The notes under the pieces are model-generated. The model did not search any database. It was not told the origin of the DNA and was given only the letters and a program-made list of their open reading frames with translations. DNA of 64,000 bases, taken from the NCBI RefSeq assembly GCF_014224355.1, contig NZ_VNWP01000005.1, positions 124,001 through 188,000 on the forward strand, read 5' to 3'. Shown here piece after piece: positions 18,069 to 26,314 of this stretch. This DNA comes from Synechococcus sp. BSA11S (lineage in GTDB: Bacteria > Cyanobacteriota > Cyanobacteriia > PCC-6307 > Cyanobiaceae). Position numbers and translations under genes: made by a program. Each line of letters starts with the position of its first letter. Position 1 is the first letter of the stretch.

Positions 18069-18794
18069 TCAGATCGTGCTGGTGAGAACGCGGCGCCCGG
18101 CGGGCTTGGCCCCCAGCGCGTCCATGGATTCGATGCTGACGCTGACGCTGGTGGCCCGGCTGGTGGGGTAGGTGGGGATCGGCATGGCCACATGGCCCTT
18201 GCCATCGGGCACGAAGGGAACGCAGCCCACCTCACGTCCGTCGACGCTGGCCCAGAGCCGGTAGGTGGTGTTGGGCGGCGGCGGCGGCAGACCGTCGAGC
18301 ATCAGCAGGTTGTGGGTGGGATTGCCGGTGACCAGCACCTTGCCGCTGGCGCCGCCCTCGCCGCCCATGGCCTGGAGCGGCAGCTCCCGGCTGGCGGTGG
18401 TGAGCGTGCCGCTGATCCCGGCCTGCTGCTGGGCCCGGGCCAGTTGCTGCCGGGTCTGGTGCAGCTGGGTGCCCAGCACCAGCAGACCGAGGCCCATCAG
18501 CGCCGGCAACAGCCAGGGGAGGAACGCAGGCCGGTGCGATGGCTGATCCAGCAGACGCTGGCGCAGGCTCTGCGGCGGCATGGCGGCGGCGGGCAGGGCG
18601 AGGGGCAGCAGCTCGAGGGTGGTGCTGAAGTCGTCGAGGCGCTGGCGCAGCTCGGGCCTCTGCTGCAAGAGCTCCGCCAGCTGCTGCCGCTCCTGCTCGT
18701 CGAGGTCACCGAGGGCATGGCCGGCCAGCAGCATGTCGAGGTCGGCCTCGGCCTCCGGTCCAGGTCCGTGGGGGTGGGTGTCGTGGCGGCTCAT
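18069..18794 (-). CDS. Anti-sigma factor, RskA-like
   Basis: Single-pass membrane anti-sigma factor of 241 residues. The cytoplasmic N-terminal part (about 1-90) has the anti-sigma helical layout with LLAGHALGDLDEQERQQL but no zinc-binding HXXXCXXC. One membrane helix spans about 91-108. The periplasmic RskA-type domain follows, with LMLDGLPPPPPNTTYRLW and a repeat-like VSIES end. It overlaps the ECF sigma gene by four bases (ATGA), the usual cognate-pair arrangement. The absence of the zinc motif argues against a simple ZAS redox sensor; release may depend on proteolysis of the periplasmic part (inference). Confidence 0.87.
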   Translation of the reverse strand: MSRHDTHPHGPGPEAEADLDMLLAGHALGDLDEQERQQLAELLQQRPELRQRLDDFSTTLELLPLALPAAAMPPQSLRQRLLDQPSHRPAFLPWLLPALMGLGLLVLGTQLHQTRQQLARAQQQAGISGTLTTASRELPLQAMGGEGGASGKVLVTGNPTHNLLMLDGLPPPPPNTTYRLWASVDGREVGCVPFVPDGKGHVAMPIPTYPTSRATSVSVSIESMDALGAKPAGRRVLTSTI

Positions 18795-19366
18795 GGTTGG
18801 AGGCGACTGTCGATCAGCTGGTCACGCAGGCGAATCAGACCCTGACGGGAGCGGGTCTTGACGGTGCCGAGGGGAAGTTGCAGCCGTTCGGCGATGGCCG
18901 ACTGGCTCAGGCCCTCGTAGTAGGCCATCTCCAGCACCTGCCGCTGGTTGGCGGGGATCGTCTCGAGGGCCGCGCGCACCCGCTGGCAGAGGTCGTCGGC
19001 CTCGGCGGCTTCCTGGGGGCTGCGCACGGCTGAGGGAAACAGCTGCGACGACCAGCGTTGCACCAGCTGCCAGCGGTTGCGCCGCTGCTCGATGCGGTTG
19101 AACGCCATCGAGCGGGTCATCATCAGCAGGTAGGCCAGCACGGGCCCCCGCCTGGGGTCGTAGCGACCCTTCTGCCAGTAGCGCAGGAAGACGTCGTGGC
19201 AGAGGTCCTCCGCCTCCTGGTGCGACTGACTGAGCCGCAGGGCGAGCCGGAACACCGGGGCGCCGCAGGCGTCGTAGAGGCCGGCCAGATCCGGATAGCT
19301 CGCCGGGGGGTGGCCCGGGAGCCCGCCCCCTGGGGGTGCGGCGGCGGCGGGCTCGGGGGTGGTCAC
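18791..19366 (-). CDS. ECF-type RNA polymerase sigma factor
   Basis: Extracytoplasmic-function sigma factor of about 191 residues with regions 2 and 4 only. Region 2 shows QEAEDLCHDVFLRYWQKG, and region 4 shows LSQSAIAERLQLPLGTVKTR, the -35-binding helix-turn-helix. The preferred start is the GTG at 19366 (VTTPEPAAAA); upstream in-frame sequence is low-complexity and overlaps the divergent gene. Cotranscription with its anti-sigma factor, arsS, the fusion oxidoreductase and arsM suggests it controls the arsenic operon and perhaps the divergent DM13 gene. The family resembles SigK/SigG-like groups, but no subgroup can be assigned by eye. Confidence 0.9.
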   Translation of the reverse strand: MTTPEPAAAAPPGGGLPGHPPASYPDLAGLYDACGAPVFRLALRLSQSHQEAEDLCHDVFLRYWQKGRYDPRRGPVLAYLLMMTRSMAFNRIEQRRNRWQLVQRWSSQLFPSAVRSPQEAAEADDLCQRVRAALETIPANQRQVLEMAYYEGLSQSAIAERLQLPLGTVKTRSRQGLIRLRDQLIDSRLQP

Positions 19367-19379
19367 GCGCAACGGAGAG

Positions 19380-19425
19380 CCGAACGGGCAGGAACAAGCG
19401 GTGTACCGCCGAGGCAGCCGTTCGG
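19380..19425. promoter_or_regulatory. Nested inverted repeats in the ECF sigma / DM13 divergent region
   Basis: Outer arms CCGAACGG (19380-19387) and CCGTTCGG (19418-19425) are perfect complements. Inside them GCGGT (19398-19402) and ACCGC (19405-19409) form a second dyad with nearly the same centre. The site begins 13 bases before the ECF start codon, so it could be an operator or a leader RNA hairpin. Confidence 0.5.
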
Positions 19426-19519
19426 ATTGCGCAGGGTTGGGGCCATGGTGTGGGGTGCCGGGCAAACCGATTGCAGGGCTCGGCGGTAGTGAAGGGGCGT
19501 CAACCGAATCCACCCCGTC

Positions 19520-19999
19520 ATGTTGTTCCCGAATTCCACCCTGGCTCGCGGCGTGGCCGCCCTGGCCCTGGGCGCCTCCACCACGCTGGTGGTCCAGGCC
19601 GCCGATATGAAGCAGCACAGGGGCACCTTCATCAAGGCCGAAGCGCCGGTGAGCGGCAGTTTCGTGATCAAGAAGGAGGGCGGCAAGCAGCTGCTGATGC
19701 TCAGCCGCGACTTCAAGACCAGCGACACCGCTCCCGATCTGAAGCTGGCCTTCAGCCCTTCAGCCACCCCGCTGGCGATGAGCAAGCCGCCCAAGTTCTC
19801 CATCAAGCCCGGCAGCTACACGGTGCTGGCGCCCCTGAAATCCAGCAAGGGTGGCCAGACCTACGTGATCCCCGCCTCGGTCGACCTCAGCAAGCAGAAG
19901 TCGGTGCTGATCTGGTGCGAGAAGTTCAACGCCACCATGGCCTGGGCGCCGATCCAGGGCGCCTCGGCCATGGACAAGGACTCGATGAGGAAGAAGTGA
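19520..19999 (+). CDS. Secreted DM13-domain protein
   Basis: 159-residue exported protein. A signal peptide is clear (MLFPNSTLARGVAALALGAS, cleavage near VQAADM). The rest resembles the DM13 / electron-transfer domain: HRGTFIKAEAPVSGSFVIKK, DLKLAFSP, GSYTVLAPLK, GGQTYVIPASVDLSKQKSVL, then IWCEKFNATMAWAP with the conserved Cys. DM13 domains are thought to act in extracytoplasmic redox or electron transfer. It diverges from the ECF sigma gene across a 153-base region carrying a nested dyad, so it is a good candidate target of that sigma factor (inference). It is followed by moaC after 12 bases. Confidence 0.78.
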   Translation: MLFPNSTLARGVAALALGASTTLVVQAADMKQHRGTFIKAEAPVSGSFVIKKEGGKQLLMLSRDFKTSDTAPDLKLAFSPSATPLAMSKPPKFSIKPGSYTVLAPLKSSKGGQTYVIPASVDLSKQKSVLIWCEKFNATMAWAPIQGASAMDKDSMRKK

Positions 20000-20011
20000 T
20001 CCTGACCGGCC

Positions 20012-20527
20012 ATGATCGCCGGCATGGACGCAGCCCGGGGCCGGCTCAGCCACCTCACCGCCGGCGGTGAGGTGCACATGGTGGAGGTGGGCAACCGCCC
20101 CGCCACCGACCGCCGCGCCGTGGCGGAAGGGTTCCTGACCATGGAGGCGTCGGTGCTGGCGCTGGTGCTCGAGGGGCGCGCCCCCAAGGGGGATGTGCTG
20201 GCGGTGGCGCGGGTGGCGGCGATCCAGGGGGCCAAGCGAACCTGGGAGCTGATCCCCCTCTGCCATCCGATCGCCCTCACCGGCCTGGAGGTGCGCATCG
20301 AGCCCAGCGCCGATGGCCGCGGCCTTCGCCTCGAAGCAGCAGCCCGCACCACCGGCCCCACCGGGGTGGAGATGGAAGCCCTCACCGCCGTGCAGGTGGG
20401 CCTGCTCACCCTCTACGACATGGTGAAATCCGCCGATCCGGCCATGACCATCGGCCCGGTGCGGCTGCTGAGCAAGACGGGGGGACGCCATGGCACCTGG
20501 CACCATCCGGGAGCCGTGCCCTCCTGA
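20012..20527 (+). CDS. moaC: Cyclic pyranopterin monophosphate synthase MoaC
   Basis: Second enzyme of molybdenum-cofactor synthesis, converting the MoaA product to cyclic pyranopterin monophosphate. It has 171 residues. Visible signatures are [36 protein letters not shown] (catalytic Lys and substrate-binding His), [20 protein letters not shown] and the C-terminal KSADPAM. It starts 12 bases after the DM13 gene and is followed 13 bases later by moeA, so cotranscription is likely. moaA is not in the window. Confidence 0.95.
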   Translation: MIAGMDAARGRLSHLTAGGEVHMVEVGNRPATDRRAVAEGFLTMEASVLALVLEGRAPKGDVLAVARVAAIQGAKRTWELIPLCHPIALTGLEVRIEPSADGRGLRLEAAARTTGPTGVEMEALTAVQVGLLTLYDMVKSADPAMTIGPVRLLSKTGGRHGTWHHPGAVPS

Positions 20528-20540
20528 GCCGAGAGCCCCG

Positions 20541-21794
20541 ATGAGCAGCAGCACTGCATCGCCAGAGCCCTACCCCCGCGAAGGCCTGCCCCTGGAGGAG
20601 GCCCGCCGCCAGCTGCTCGCCTCCCTGGTGCCCCTGGCCGGCAGCGACATGCTGCCGCTGCAGCAGGCCCTGGGGCGGGTGAGTGCCCGGCCGGTGCTCG
20701 CCGCGGAGGCGGTGCCGGGCTTTCGGGCCTCGATCATGGATGGCTATGCGCTGGCCGCAGCGAGTGTCCCGCAGGTGGGACACTCGTGGTCCCTGCTGGG
20801 CCGCTCGGCGCCGGGCGCCCCCTATCCCCGGCCCCTGGCGGAGGGTGAAGCGATCCGCATCCTCACCGGTGCCCCACTGCCGGAGGGGGCCACCCGGGTG
20901 CTGCCCCAGGAGCTGGTGGAAGCCGATGGCGAGCGCCTCAGCTTGATTCGCGAGGCGGGGCCCAACCCCTGGATCCGCGCCGCCGACGAGGAGGCCGCCG
21001 CCGGCCAGGAGCTGCTGGGCGCCGGGGTGCGCCTCGGTCCCGCCGACCTGGGACGACTGGCCAGCTGCGGGGTGGCGGAGCTGGCGCTGCGGCCGAGGCC
21101 ACGCCTGGGGCTGCTGATCACCGGCGATGAACTGGTGCCTGCGGGCAGCGCCCGCGGGCCCGGGCAGATCTGGGAGAGCAACGGCACGCTGCTGGTGGCG
21201 CTGCTGGAGCGGCTGGGGGTGGCGGTGGCCGAGCGGCGGCTGGTGGCCGATCAGCCTGCCGCCCTGCGGGCGGCGCTGCTGGAGCTGGCGGCCGGCTGCG
21301 ACGTGGTGGTGAGCACCGGCGGTGTGTCGGCGGGCGACAGCGACTGGATCCGGCCGCTGCTGGCGGAGCTGGGATCGGTGGCCTTCTGGAAGCTGTTTCT
21401 CAAGCCCGGGCGGCCCTTCGCCTTCGGGGAGCTGCTGGGCACGCCGTTCTTCGGGCTGCCGGGCAATCCGGTGGCGGCGGCGATCACGGCCCTGCAGCTG
21501 CTGGTGCCGGCCCTGCAGCGGCTGGAGGGGGCGCCGGTGGAGCCCCTGCCGCGCCTGAAGGTGCGCCTGGCCGCCGATCTGAAGCGGGGCGCCGGCCGCC
21601 CTGAGCTGGCCCGCGCCCGCCTGCAGGTGGGACCCGAGGGGGAGCTGCTGGCGCGGGTGGAGGGCAGCCAGACCTCCTCCCGCATCGGGTCGCTCCAGGG
21701 CGCCGACCTGCTGCTGGAGATTCCGGCGGAGCTGGGCACGCTGGCGGCCGGTTCCGAGTTGTGGGCGCAATTGCTGCGCCTGCCGATCTTCTGA
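20541..21794 (+). CDS. moeA: Molybdopterin molybdenumtransferase MoeA
   Basis: Inserts molybdenum into adenylated molybdopterin to finish the cofactor. It has 417 residues from the ATG at 20541 (MSSSTASPEPYPREG). An in-frame start 51 bases upstream would overlap the end of moaC and is less likely. Domains in order: an N-terminal linker with FRASIMDGYALAA; the insert with ILTGAPLPEGATRVLPQE; the MogA-like domain III with LGLLITGDELVPAG and the molybdate/pterin-binding VVVSTGGVSAGDSDW; FGLPGNPVAAAITALQLLVP; and the small domain IV at the C-terminus. It ends 28 bases from the convergent moaE. Confidence 0.95.
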   Translation: MSSSTASPEPYPREGLPLEEARRQLLASLVPLAGSDMLPLQQALGRVSARPVLAAEAVPGFRASIMDGYALAAASVPQVGHSWSLLGRSAPGAPYPRPLAEGEAIRILTGAPLPEGATRVLPQELVEADGERLSLIREAGPNPWIRAADEEAAAGQELLGAGVRLGPADLGRLASCGVAELALRPRPRLGLLITGDELVPAGSARGPGQIWESNGTLLVALLERLGVAVAERRLVADQPAALRAALLELAAGCDVVVSTGGVSAGDSDWIRPLLAELGSVAFWKLFLKPGRPFAFGELLGTPFFGLPGNPVAAAITALQLLVPALQRLEGAPVEPLPRLKVRLAADLKRGAGRPELARARLQVGPEGELLARVEGSQTSSRIGSLQGADLLLEIPAELGTLAAGSELWAQLLRLPIF

Positions 21795-21822
21795 AGGCCG
21801 CTGCTGGGCATGTCCTGCTGGC

Positions 21823-22263
21823 TCAGAACGCCGTGTTGCCCTCCACCCAGGTGCCCAGGCCGCCGCTCCACTCCCGTTTCCAGAAGGGGGCCTCGTGCTT
21901 GAGCGCTTCAAGCAGCTCCTGGCCGCCGCGCTGGGCCGGGCCGCGCCGGTCGGCGGCCACCGCCACCAGCACGATCGCTTCCCCAGGCAGCACCCGCCCC
22001 ACCCGGTGATCCACTCGCACCGCCAACAGGCCGTGGCGGCTGGTGATGGTGGCGGCGATCCGCTCGATCTGGGCCTCGGTCATGCCGGGGTAGTGCTCCA
22101 GCTCCAGGGCTTCGAGCGGTGCGCCGCTGGCGGTGCGGCCGCGCACACGGCCGATGAAATGGGCTTCCGCTGCGGGCGCTTCAGCTCCCGCGGCGGTCAG
22201 GCCCTGCTGCCATTCGGCCAGGGCGGCGAGGGGATCGAAGCGAGCGGGATGGAGGTGCAACAC
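21823..22263 (-). CDS. moaE: Molybdopterin synthase catalytic subunit MoaE
   Basis: Large subunit of MPT synthase; with MoaD it adds the two dithiolene sulfurs to cyclic pyranopterin. It has about 146 residues from the GTG at 22263, five bases after the moaD stop; a longer frame from 22305 would overlap moaD. Visible signatures are AHFIGRVRGRTASGAPLEAL, LELEHYPGMTEAQIE, HRVGRVLPGEAIVLVAVAAD, and HEAPFWKREW with the conserved Lys that links to the MoaD C-terminus. Encoded directly behind moaD. Confidence 0.93.
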   Translation of the reverse strand: MLHLHPARFDPLAALAEWQQGLTAAGAEAPAAEAHFIGRVRGRTASGAPLEALELEHYPGMTEAQIERIAATITSRHGLLAVRVDHRVGRVLPGEAIVLVAVAADRRGPAQRGGQELLEALKHEAPFWKREWSGGLGTWVEGNTAF

Positions 22264-22267
22264 CCGC

Positions 22268-22507
22268 TCAGCCGCCGCTGATCGGGGGCAGGAAGGCCAC
22301 CTCATCGCCGGGCTGGAGCTGCTGATCGTCGGTGGCGAAGGCCTGGTTCACCGCCACGCGCACCTGGGGCGGAATGGTCTCGCCCAGAGCCAGCTGCCGC
22401 CAGAGATGCGCCGGTGTGGGCAGGGGGGATCCGGCCGGGATGGGCACCTGTTGCTCCCCCCAGCCGGCCCGCTCCCGCAGCCCGGCGAACAGCCGCACGC
22501 GGATCAC
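22268..22507 (-). CDS. moaD: Molybdopterin synthase sulfur-carrier subunit MoaD
   Basis: Ubiquitin-like sulfur carrier of 79 residues ending in the required Gly-Gly (LPPISGG), which is thiocarboxylated to feed sulfur to MoaE. The beta-grasp start RVRLFAGLRERAG and the near-terminal DEVAFLPP block are typical. The ATG overlaps the upstream methyltransferase stop, and the moaE start follows after five bases, giving a methyltransferase-moaD-moaE unit. Confidence 0.93.
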   Translation of the reverse strand: MIRVRLFAGLRERAGWGEQQVPIPAGSPLPTPAHLWRQLALGETIPPQVRVAVNQAFATDDQQLQPGDEVAFLPPISGG

Positions 22508-23487
22508 GGCCTGGTCGCCACCAGCACCCGGTGGCGGTGGTCGGAGGCCACCCGGCGGATCGCGCTGAAACCGGCCTCGGCCAGGGCGGCGGGCAGATCG
22601 AGACGGAAGTAGTCCTCGAGGTAGGGCTCGGTGGCCTTGAGCAGGGTGGCCAGGGCCGGGGGCATGGCGCGGATCGCCTCCGCTTCCGGATCCTGGTCCA
22701 CCAGGGCCAGCACACCCTGGGGCCGCAGCAGACGCGCCGCTTCGCCGAGCACGGCGCGGGTGGCGTCGCCCGGCAGTTCATGGCAGAGGAACTGGGCGGT
22801 GATCAGATCGAAGCTCCCCGCCGGCAGGCCCGTGGCTTCGGCGGCGCCGTGGTGCCAGGCCGTGATGCGGCCGCCGGTGTCGCGCACCCGCGCCACCGCC
22901 AGCATCTGGGGGGAGAGGTCGAGGCCGCGCACGCGCACGCCGCGGTGGCCGTGCTGCTCCAGCCAGTCGGCCAGGGCCAGGGTGCCCACTCCCACGGAAC
23001 AGCCGATGTCGAGGACGTCGTGCACCGGGCCCCTGAGGCTGGGTTCGATCGCGGCAAAGATGCCGTCGCGCATGCGTTGCTGGGCGGCTGTGGGGCTGAG
23101 TTGCTTCTCCTCTTTCCACACCCGCAGGGCCACCGAATCGGTGGCCTGCTCCGCCTCACAGGCCGCGTCCCAGCAGAGGTTCCCCTCGGCATAGGCGTGA
23201 AAGCGGGCCCGGTAATAGGGCGGGGCCACCACGGCCGCCTCGGTGCTGGCACTCAGCAGTGGCTCCGCTTGCTGGCGCAGCTGTTCGCGCCGCTGACGCC
23301 AGGGGATGCCCCTGGTTTCGGCGGTGCGGATCATCATCCGCCGGGCCTGCAGGAACAGCAGCTGGCGTAAGGGCTCCACCGCCAGCGCCGCGGCGATCAG
23401 CCGGCCCAGGGGTGTGCGCGCGTCCACCCAGGGGGGTGGCGGCGGCGAGCCGATCACCGGGCCGGCGTGGATGGCACTGGAGTTCAT
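22504..23487 (-). CDS. Class I SAM-dependent methyltransferase, unknown substrate
   Basis: 327-residue soluble methyltransferase. SAM motif I is VLDIGCSVGVGTLALADWL (about residue 155), followed by RVRGLDLSPQMLAVAR, FDLITAQFLCHELP and the post-motif RLLRPQGVLALVDQDPEA. An N-terminal 100-residue region (PYYRARFHAYAEGNLCWDAA) is characteristic but of unknown role. Its stop overlaps the moaD start. The coupling to moaDE may be only positional. The substrate cannot be deduced. Confidence 0.8.
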   Translation of the reverse strand: MNSSAIHAGPVIGSPPPPPWVDARTPLGRLIAAALAVEPLRQLLFLQARRMMIRTAETRGIPWRQRREQLRQQAEPLLSASTEAAVVAPPYYRARFHAYAEGNLCWDAACEAEQATDSVALRVWKEEKQLSPTAAQQRMRDGIFAAIEPSLRGPVHDVLDIGCSVGVGTLALADWLEQHGHRGVRVRGLDLSPQMLAVARVRDTGGRITAWHHGAAEATGLPAGSFDLITAQFLCHELPGDATRAVLGEAARLLRPQGVLALVDQDPEAEAIRAMPPALATLLKATEPYLEDYFRLDLPAALAEAGFSAIRRVASDHRHRVLVATRP

Positions 23488-23533
23488 CGGGGCGCTGGGA
23501 TCGCGGCGAGGCTGCCATCCTGACGTCCCAAGT

Positions 23534-23869
23534 TCAGGCCTTGGGCTGCGTTTGCTCGATCACCCAGCGCTTGTAAGCGGGATCGGGATCCTGCAGGGGT
23601 GTGGCCGTGATCGCGGGAATGTCGTAGGGATGAGCCTCACGAATCACCTCCATCAGTGCCTGCCGGCGCTGTCGGGTGCTTTTGAAGGTGATCCGGATCT
23701 CCTGCTCCTCCACAAGCTCCCCCTTCCAGATGTAGAGGCTTTCGATCGGCTCCAGCTGGGCACAGGCCGCCAGCCCGGCCCTGATCACCTGCCGCGCCAG
23801 CCGCCTGGCGTCGTCGTGGTGGGCCACCGTGGTGTGCACGGCGAGCAGGACTTCCTCGTCGGCTGTCAT
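23534..23869 (-). CDS. cutA: CutA1 divalent-cation tolerance protein
   Basis: Small trimeric PII-like fold protein of 111 residues linked to tolerance of copper and other divalent ions in bacteria; its exact biochemical role remains unsettled. Visible signatures are the N-terminal VHTTVAHHDDARRLARQVI, LAACAQLEPIESLYIWKGEL, EQEIRITFKSTRQRR, and EAHPYDIPAITATPL. It lies beside the copper ATPase locus, with a DUF305 remnant between them. Confidence 0.92.
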   Translation of the reverse strand: MTADEEVLLAVHTTVAHHDDARRLARQVIRAGLAACAQLEPIESLYIWKGELVEEQEIRITFKSTRQRRQALMEVIREAHPYDIPAITATPLQDPDPAYKRWVIEQTQPKA

Positions 23870-23875
23870 GGCGGC

Positions 23876-24061
23876 TCAGTACCAGCTGCGATACCACTGC
23901 TCCATCTGGCTGATCTCCTCGCTCTGCACCCGCACCATCGACTCCTGCAGCGCACGCAGCTCCAGGTGCTGGGAATTGATCTGGACCATCGAGGCCATCA
24001 TCGCGCCCATTCGGCCCGGACTGGCCCGGCCACCCCAGCCCTGGCTGTGAGCTGGTTGCAT
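23876..24061 (-). pseudogene. 5'-truncated DUF305 remnant
   Basis: The minus strand encodes a C-terminal scrap of a DUF305 (ferritin-like, metal-linked) protein: GAMMASMVQINSQHLELRAL then QESMVRVQSEEISQMEQWYR and a final SWY. Intact relatives have a His-His before the Gly-Ala and a longer N-terminus with a signal peptide. Here Arg-Met stands where His-His should be, and none of the three upstream frames restores the missing part. The only start would give a 61-residue protein. It sits between cutA and the copper ATPase promoter, matching the usual copper neighbourhood of this family. Most likely decayed. Confidence 0.6.
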
Positions 24062-24137
24062 CGCCACCGGTGGTGTCAGCGCTCTGTGAGCAACAAGACC
24101 CAAGGTCTCGAACGAGGCTACGACTTGAGGCAGGGGC

Positions 24138-24169
24138 TTGACCCTCCACTGGGCTGGAGCCCATAGGTT
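24138..24169 (+). promoter_or_regulatory. MerR/CueR-type promoter-operator for the copper ATPase gene
   Basis: The -35 hexamer TTGACC (24138-24143) is followed by an unusually long spacer of 19-20 bases to a TAGGTT -10 (24164-24169). Inside the spacer lies the dyad CTCCA-N6-TGGAG (24144-24148 / 24155-24159). Overlong spacers with a central dyad are the hallmark of MerR-family copper and other metal promoters. It lies 49 bases before the ATPase start. No MerR gene is visible in this window. Confidence 0.6.
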
Positions 24170-24217
24170 GAAGACATCGCTCTTTGCGATGGACCAGCCC
24201 TTGATCCCAGGCCACCG

Positions 24218-26314
24218 ATGAGCTCGCCATCTGCCGGCCCCTCCTGCTGCCATGCCGATGACCTGGCCGGATCGGCGTCGGGGATGGAGCGGGAGCTGGC
24301 CCATGAACTCACCCTTCTGCGCCGCAAGCTGACCGTGGCGTCTGTGCTCACCGCTCTGGTGATGCTCTCCAGCCTGCCGCACATGCTCGGCGTCCATGCC
24401 CTGCCGTTTCTGCCCGGCTGGTTCACCAGCCCCTGGACCCAGCTGGTGCTCTCCGCACCGGTGTTGCTCTGGTGCGGTCGGGAGTTCTTCACGGGCGCCT
24501 GGGCTGCCTTTCGCCAGCACAGCGCCGACATGAACACCCTGGTGGCGGCCGGCACAGGCATCGCCTGGCTCACCTCGCTGGTGGCCACCCTTGCCCCGCA
24601 GCTGCTCACCAACGAGGGGCTGCCGGCCGACGTGTACTACGAAACGGCTGTGGTGATCCTCACCCTGGTGCTGCTGGGCAGCCTGATGGAGGCCCGCGCC
24701 CGCGGCCAGACCTCGGAGGCGATCCGGCGGTTGCTGCAGTTGCAGCCGCCCACGGCCCGGGTGCTGCGCGACGGGGCCGTGCAGGAGATCCCGGTGGCCC
24801 TTGTGGTGGTGGGCGATCTGGTGCAGGTACGCCCCGGCGAGAAGCTGCCCGTGGATGGGGTGGTGGAGGAAGGCAACTCCTGGGTGGAGGAGTCGATGCT
24901 CACCGGCGAGCCGACCCCGGTGGAGAAGGGGCCCGGCGACGCCGTGATCGGCGCCTCGATGAACCGCAGCGGCAGTTTCAGCTTCCGTGTCAGCCGGGTG
25001 GGCACAGGCACGGTGCTGGCCCAGATCGTGGAGCTGGTGCGCCAGGCCCAGAGCTCGCGCACCCGGGTGCAGCGTCTGGCCGATCAGGTGGTGGGCTGGT
25101 TCGTGCCGGCGGTGATCGCCCTGGCCATCGCCGCTTTCGTGGTCTGGTTCCTGGTCAGCGGCAACCCGGTGCTGGCGATGCTGTTTCTGGTCAGCGTGCT
25201 GGTGATCGCCTGCCCCTGCGCTCTTGGCCTGGCGACGCCCACCTCGATCATGGTGGCCTCGGGCAAGGGCGCGGAGAACGGGCTGATCTTCCGCAGCGCC
25301 GAGGCCCTGGAAACCGCCGGCGGTCTGCGCACCATCGTGCTCGACAAGACCGGCACCCTCACCCGCGGGCAGCCGGCGGTGACCGATTTCGAGTGCCTGC
25401 CCGCTGGCCGGCTGCCGGCCCAGGCCCTGCTGGCCGCCGTGGCGGCCCTTGAGGAGCGTTCGGAGCATCCGCTGGCCGAGGCGATCGTGGCCTTCAGCCG
25501 CCCCCAGCTCCAGGATCCGCAGCTGCCCGCCGTGGAGGGCTTCGAGGCGGTGGCGGGCCGGGGCGTCAAAGGCCGCACCGGCGGAATGAACGTGCTGGTG
25601 GGCACCCCCCGCTGGCTCAGCGAGCTTGGCCTCGAGATCACGGCACTCGAGCCCCTGGCTGCACGGCTGGAGGGATCGGCCTGCAGCGTGGCGGCGGTGG
25701 CTGTGGACGGGCGGATCGAAGCCTGCTTCGGCATCGCCGATCCGCTCAAGCCCAGCGCGGTTGCCGCCGTGGCCGCCCTGAGGCGTCTGGGCATTGAGGT
25801 GGTGATGCTCAGCGGTGACGCCCGCCGCACCGCTGAGGTGGTGGCCTCCCAGGTGGGGATCGAGCGGGTGATCGCGGAGGTGCGCCCCGCCGACAAGGCT
25901 GCCGTGATCCGCCGGCTGCAGGAGCAGGGGGAGGGCCCGGTGGCGATGGTGGGCGATGGCATCAACGACGCGCCGGCCCTGGCGGCGGCCGATGTGGGCC
26001 TGGCGATGGGCACCGGCACCGATGTGGCGATCGCCGCCAGCGACATCACCCTGATCTCCGGCAACCTGGCCGGCGTGCCGGCGGCGATCGAACTCAGCCG
26101 CCACACCATGGCCAACATCCGCCAGAACCTGGTGTTTGCCTTCGCCTACAACGTGGCGGGGCTGCCCATCGCCGCCGGGTTGCTGTTCCCGCTCACCGGC
26201 TGGCTGCTGAGCCCGATGATCGCCGGCGGCGCCATGGCCTTCAGTTCCGTGTCGGTGGTGAGCAATGCCCTGAGGCTGCGCCGCTTCCGGCCCACTCCCC
26301 TTGCCGCCAGCTGA
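24218..26314 (+). CDS. Copper-translocating P1B-type ATPase (CopA/CtaA-like)
   Basis: Integral membrane ATPase of 698 residues that pumps Cu(I). It has no N-terminal HMA domain; the N-terminus instead has a short SCCHAD cluster (about residues 9-14) that could bind metal. In order: the actuator loop [15 protein letters not shown]; the metal-translocating [10 protein letters not shown] near residue 330; phosphorylation motif [10 protein letters not shown] near 375; [25 protein letters not shown]; and the last helices [11 protein letters not shown] and [16 protein letters not shown] with the Tyr-Asn and Met-Ser-Ser residues of Cu(I) (P1B-1) pumps. The ATG start lies downstream of a MerR-type promoter. 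It is coupled to the following cupredoxin gene by TGATG. Export versus thylakoid supply is undecided. Confidence 0.92.
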   Translation: MSSPSAGPSCCHADDLAGSASGMERELAHELTLLRRKLTVASVLTALVMLSSLPHMLGVHALPFLPGWFTSPWTQLVLSAPVLLWCGREFFTGAWAAFRQHSADMNTLVAAGTGIAWLTSLVATLAPQLLTNEGLPADVYYETAVVILTLVLLGSLMEARARGQTSEAIRRLLQLQPPTARVLRDGAVQEIPVALVVVGDLVQVRPGEKLPVDGVVEEGNSWVEESMLTGEPTPVEKGPGDAVIGASMNRSGSFSFRVSRVGTGTVLAQIVELVRQAQSSRTRVQRLADQVVGWFVPAVIALAIAAFVVWFLVSGNPVLAMLFLVSVLVIACPCALGLATPTSIMVASGKGAENGLIFRSAEALETAGGLRTIVLDKTGTLTRGQPAVTDFECLPAGRLPAQALLAAVAALEERSEHPLAEAIVAFSRPQLQDPQLPAVEGFEAVAGRGVKGRTGGMNVLVGTPRWLSELGLEITALEPLAARLEGSACSVAAVAVDGRIEACFGIADPLKPSAVAAVAALRRLGIEVVMLSGDARRTAEVVASQVGIERVIAEVRPADKAAVIRRLQEQGEGPVAMVGDGINDAPALAAADVGLAMGTGTDVAIAASDITLISGNLAGVPAAIELSRHTMANIRQNLVFAFAYNVAGLPIAAGLLFPLTGWLLSPMIAGGAMAFSSVSVVSNALRLRRFRPTPLAAS

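Noticed and set aside
17045-18235. Longer N-terminus for ArsS starting at 18235
   Set aside because: The extra 59 residues are mirror/alternate frame of the anti-sigma gene; the GTG at 18058 follows its stop and fits the family length.
24300-26104. Long minus-strand open frame across the copper ATPase
   Set aside because: Mirror frame of the ATPase. Only its last part (23876-24061), outside the ATPase gene, resembles a real protein, and that was reported separately as a DUF305 remnant.
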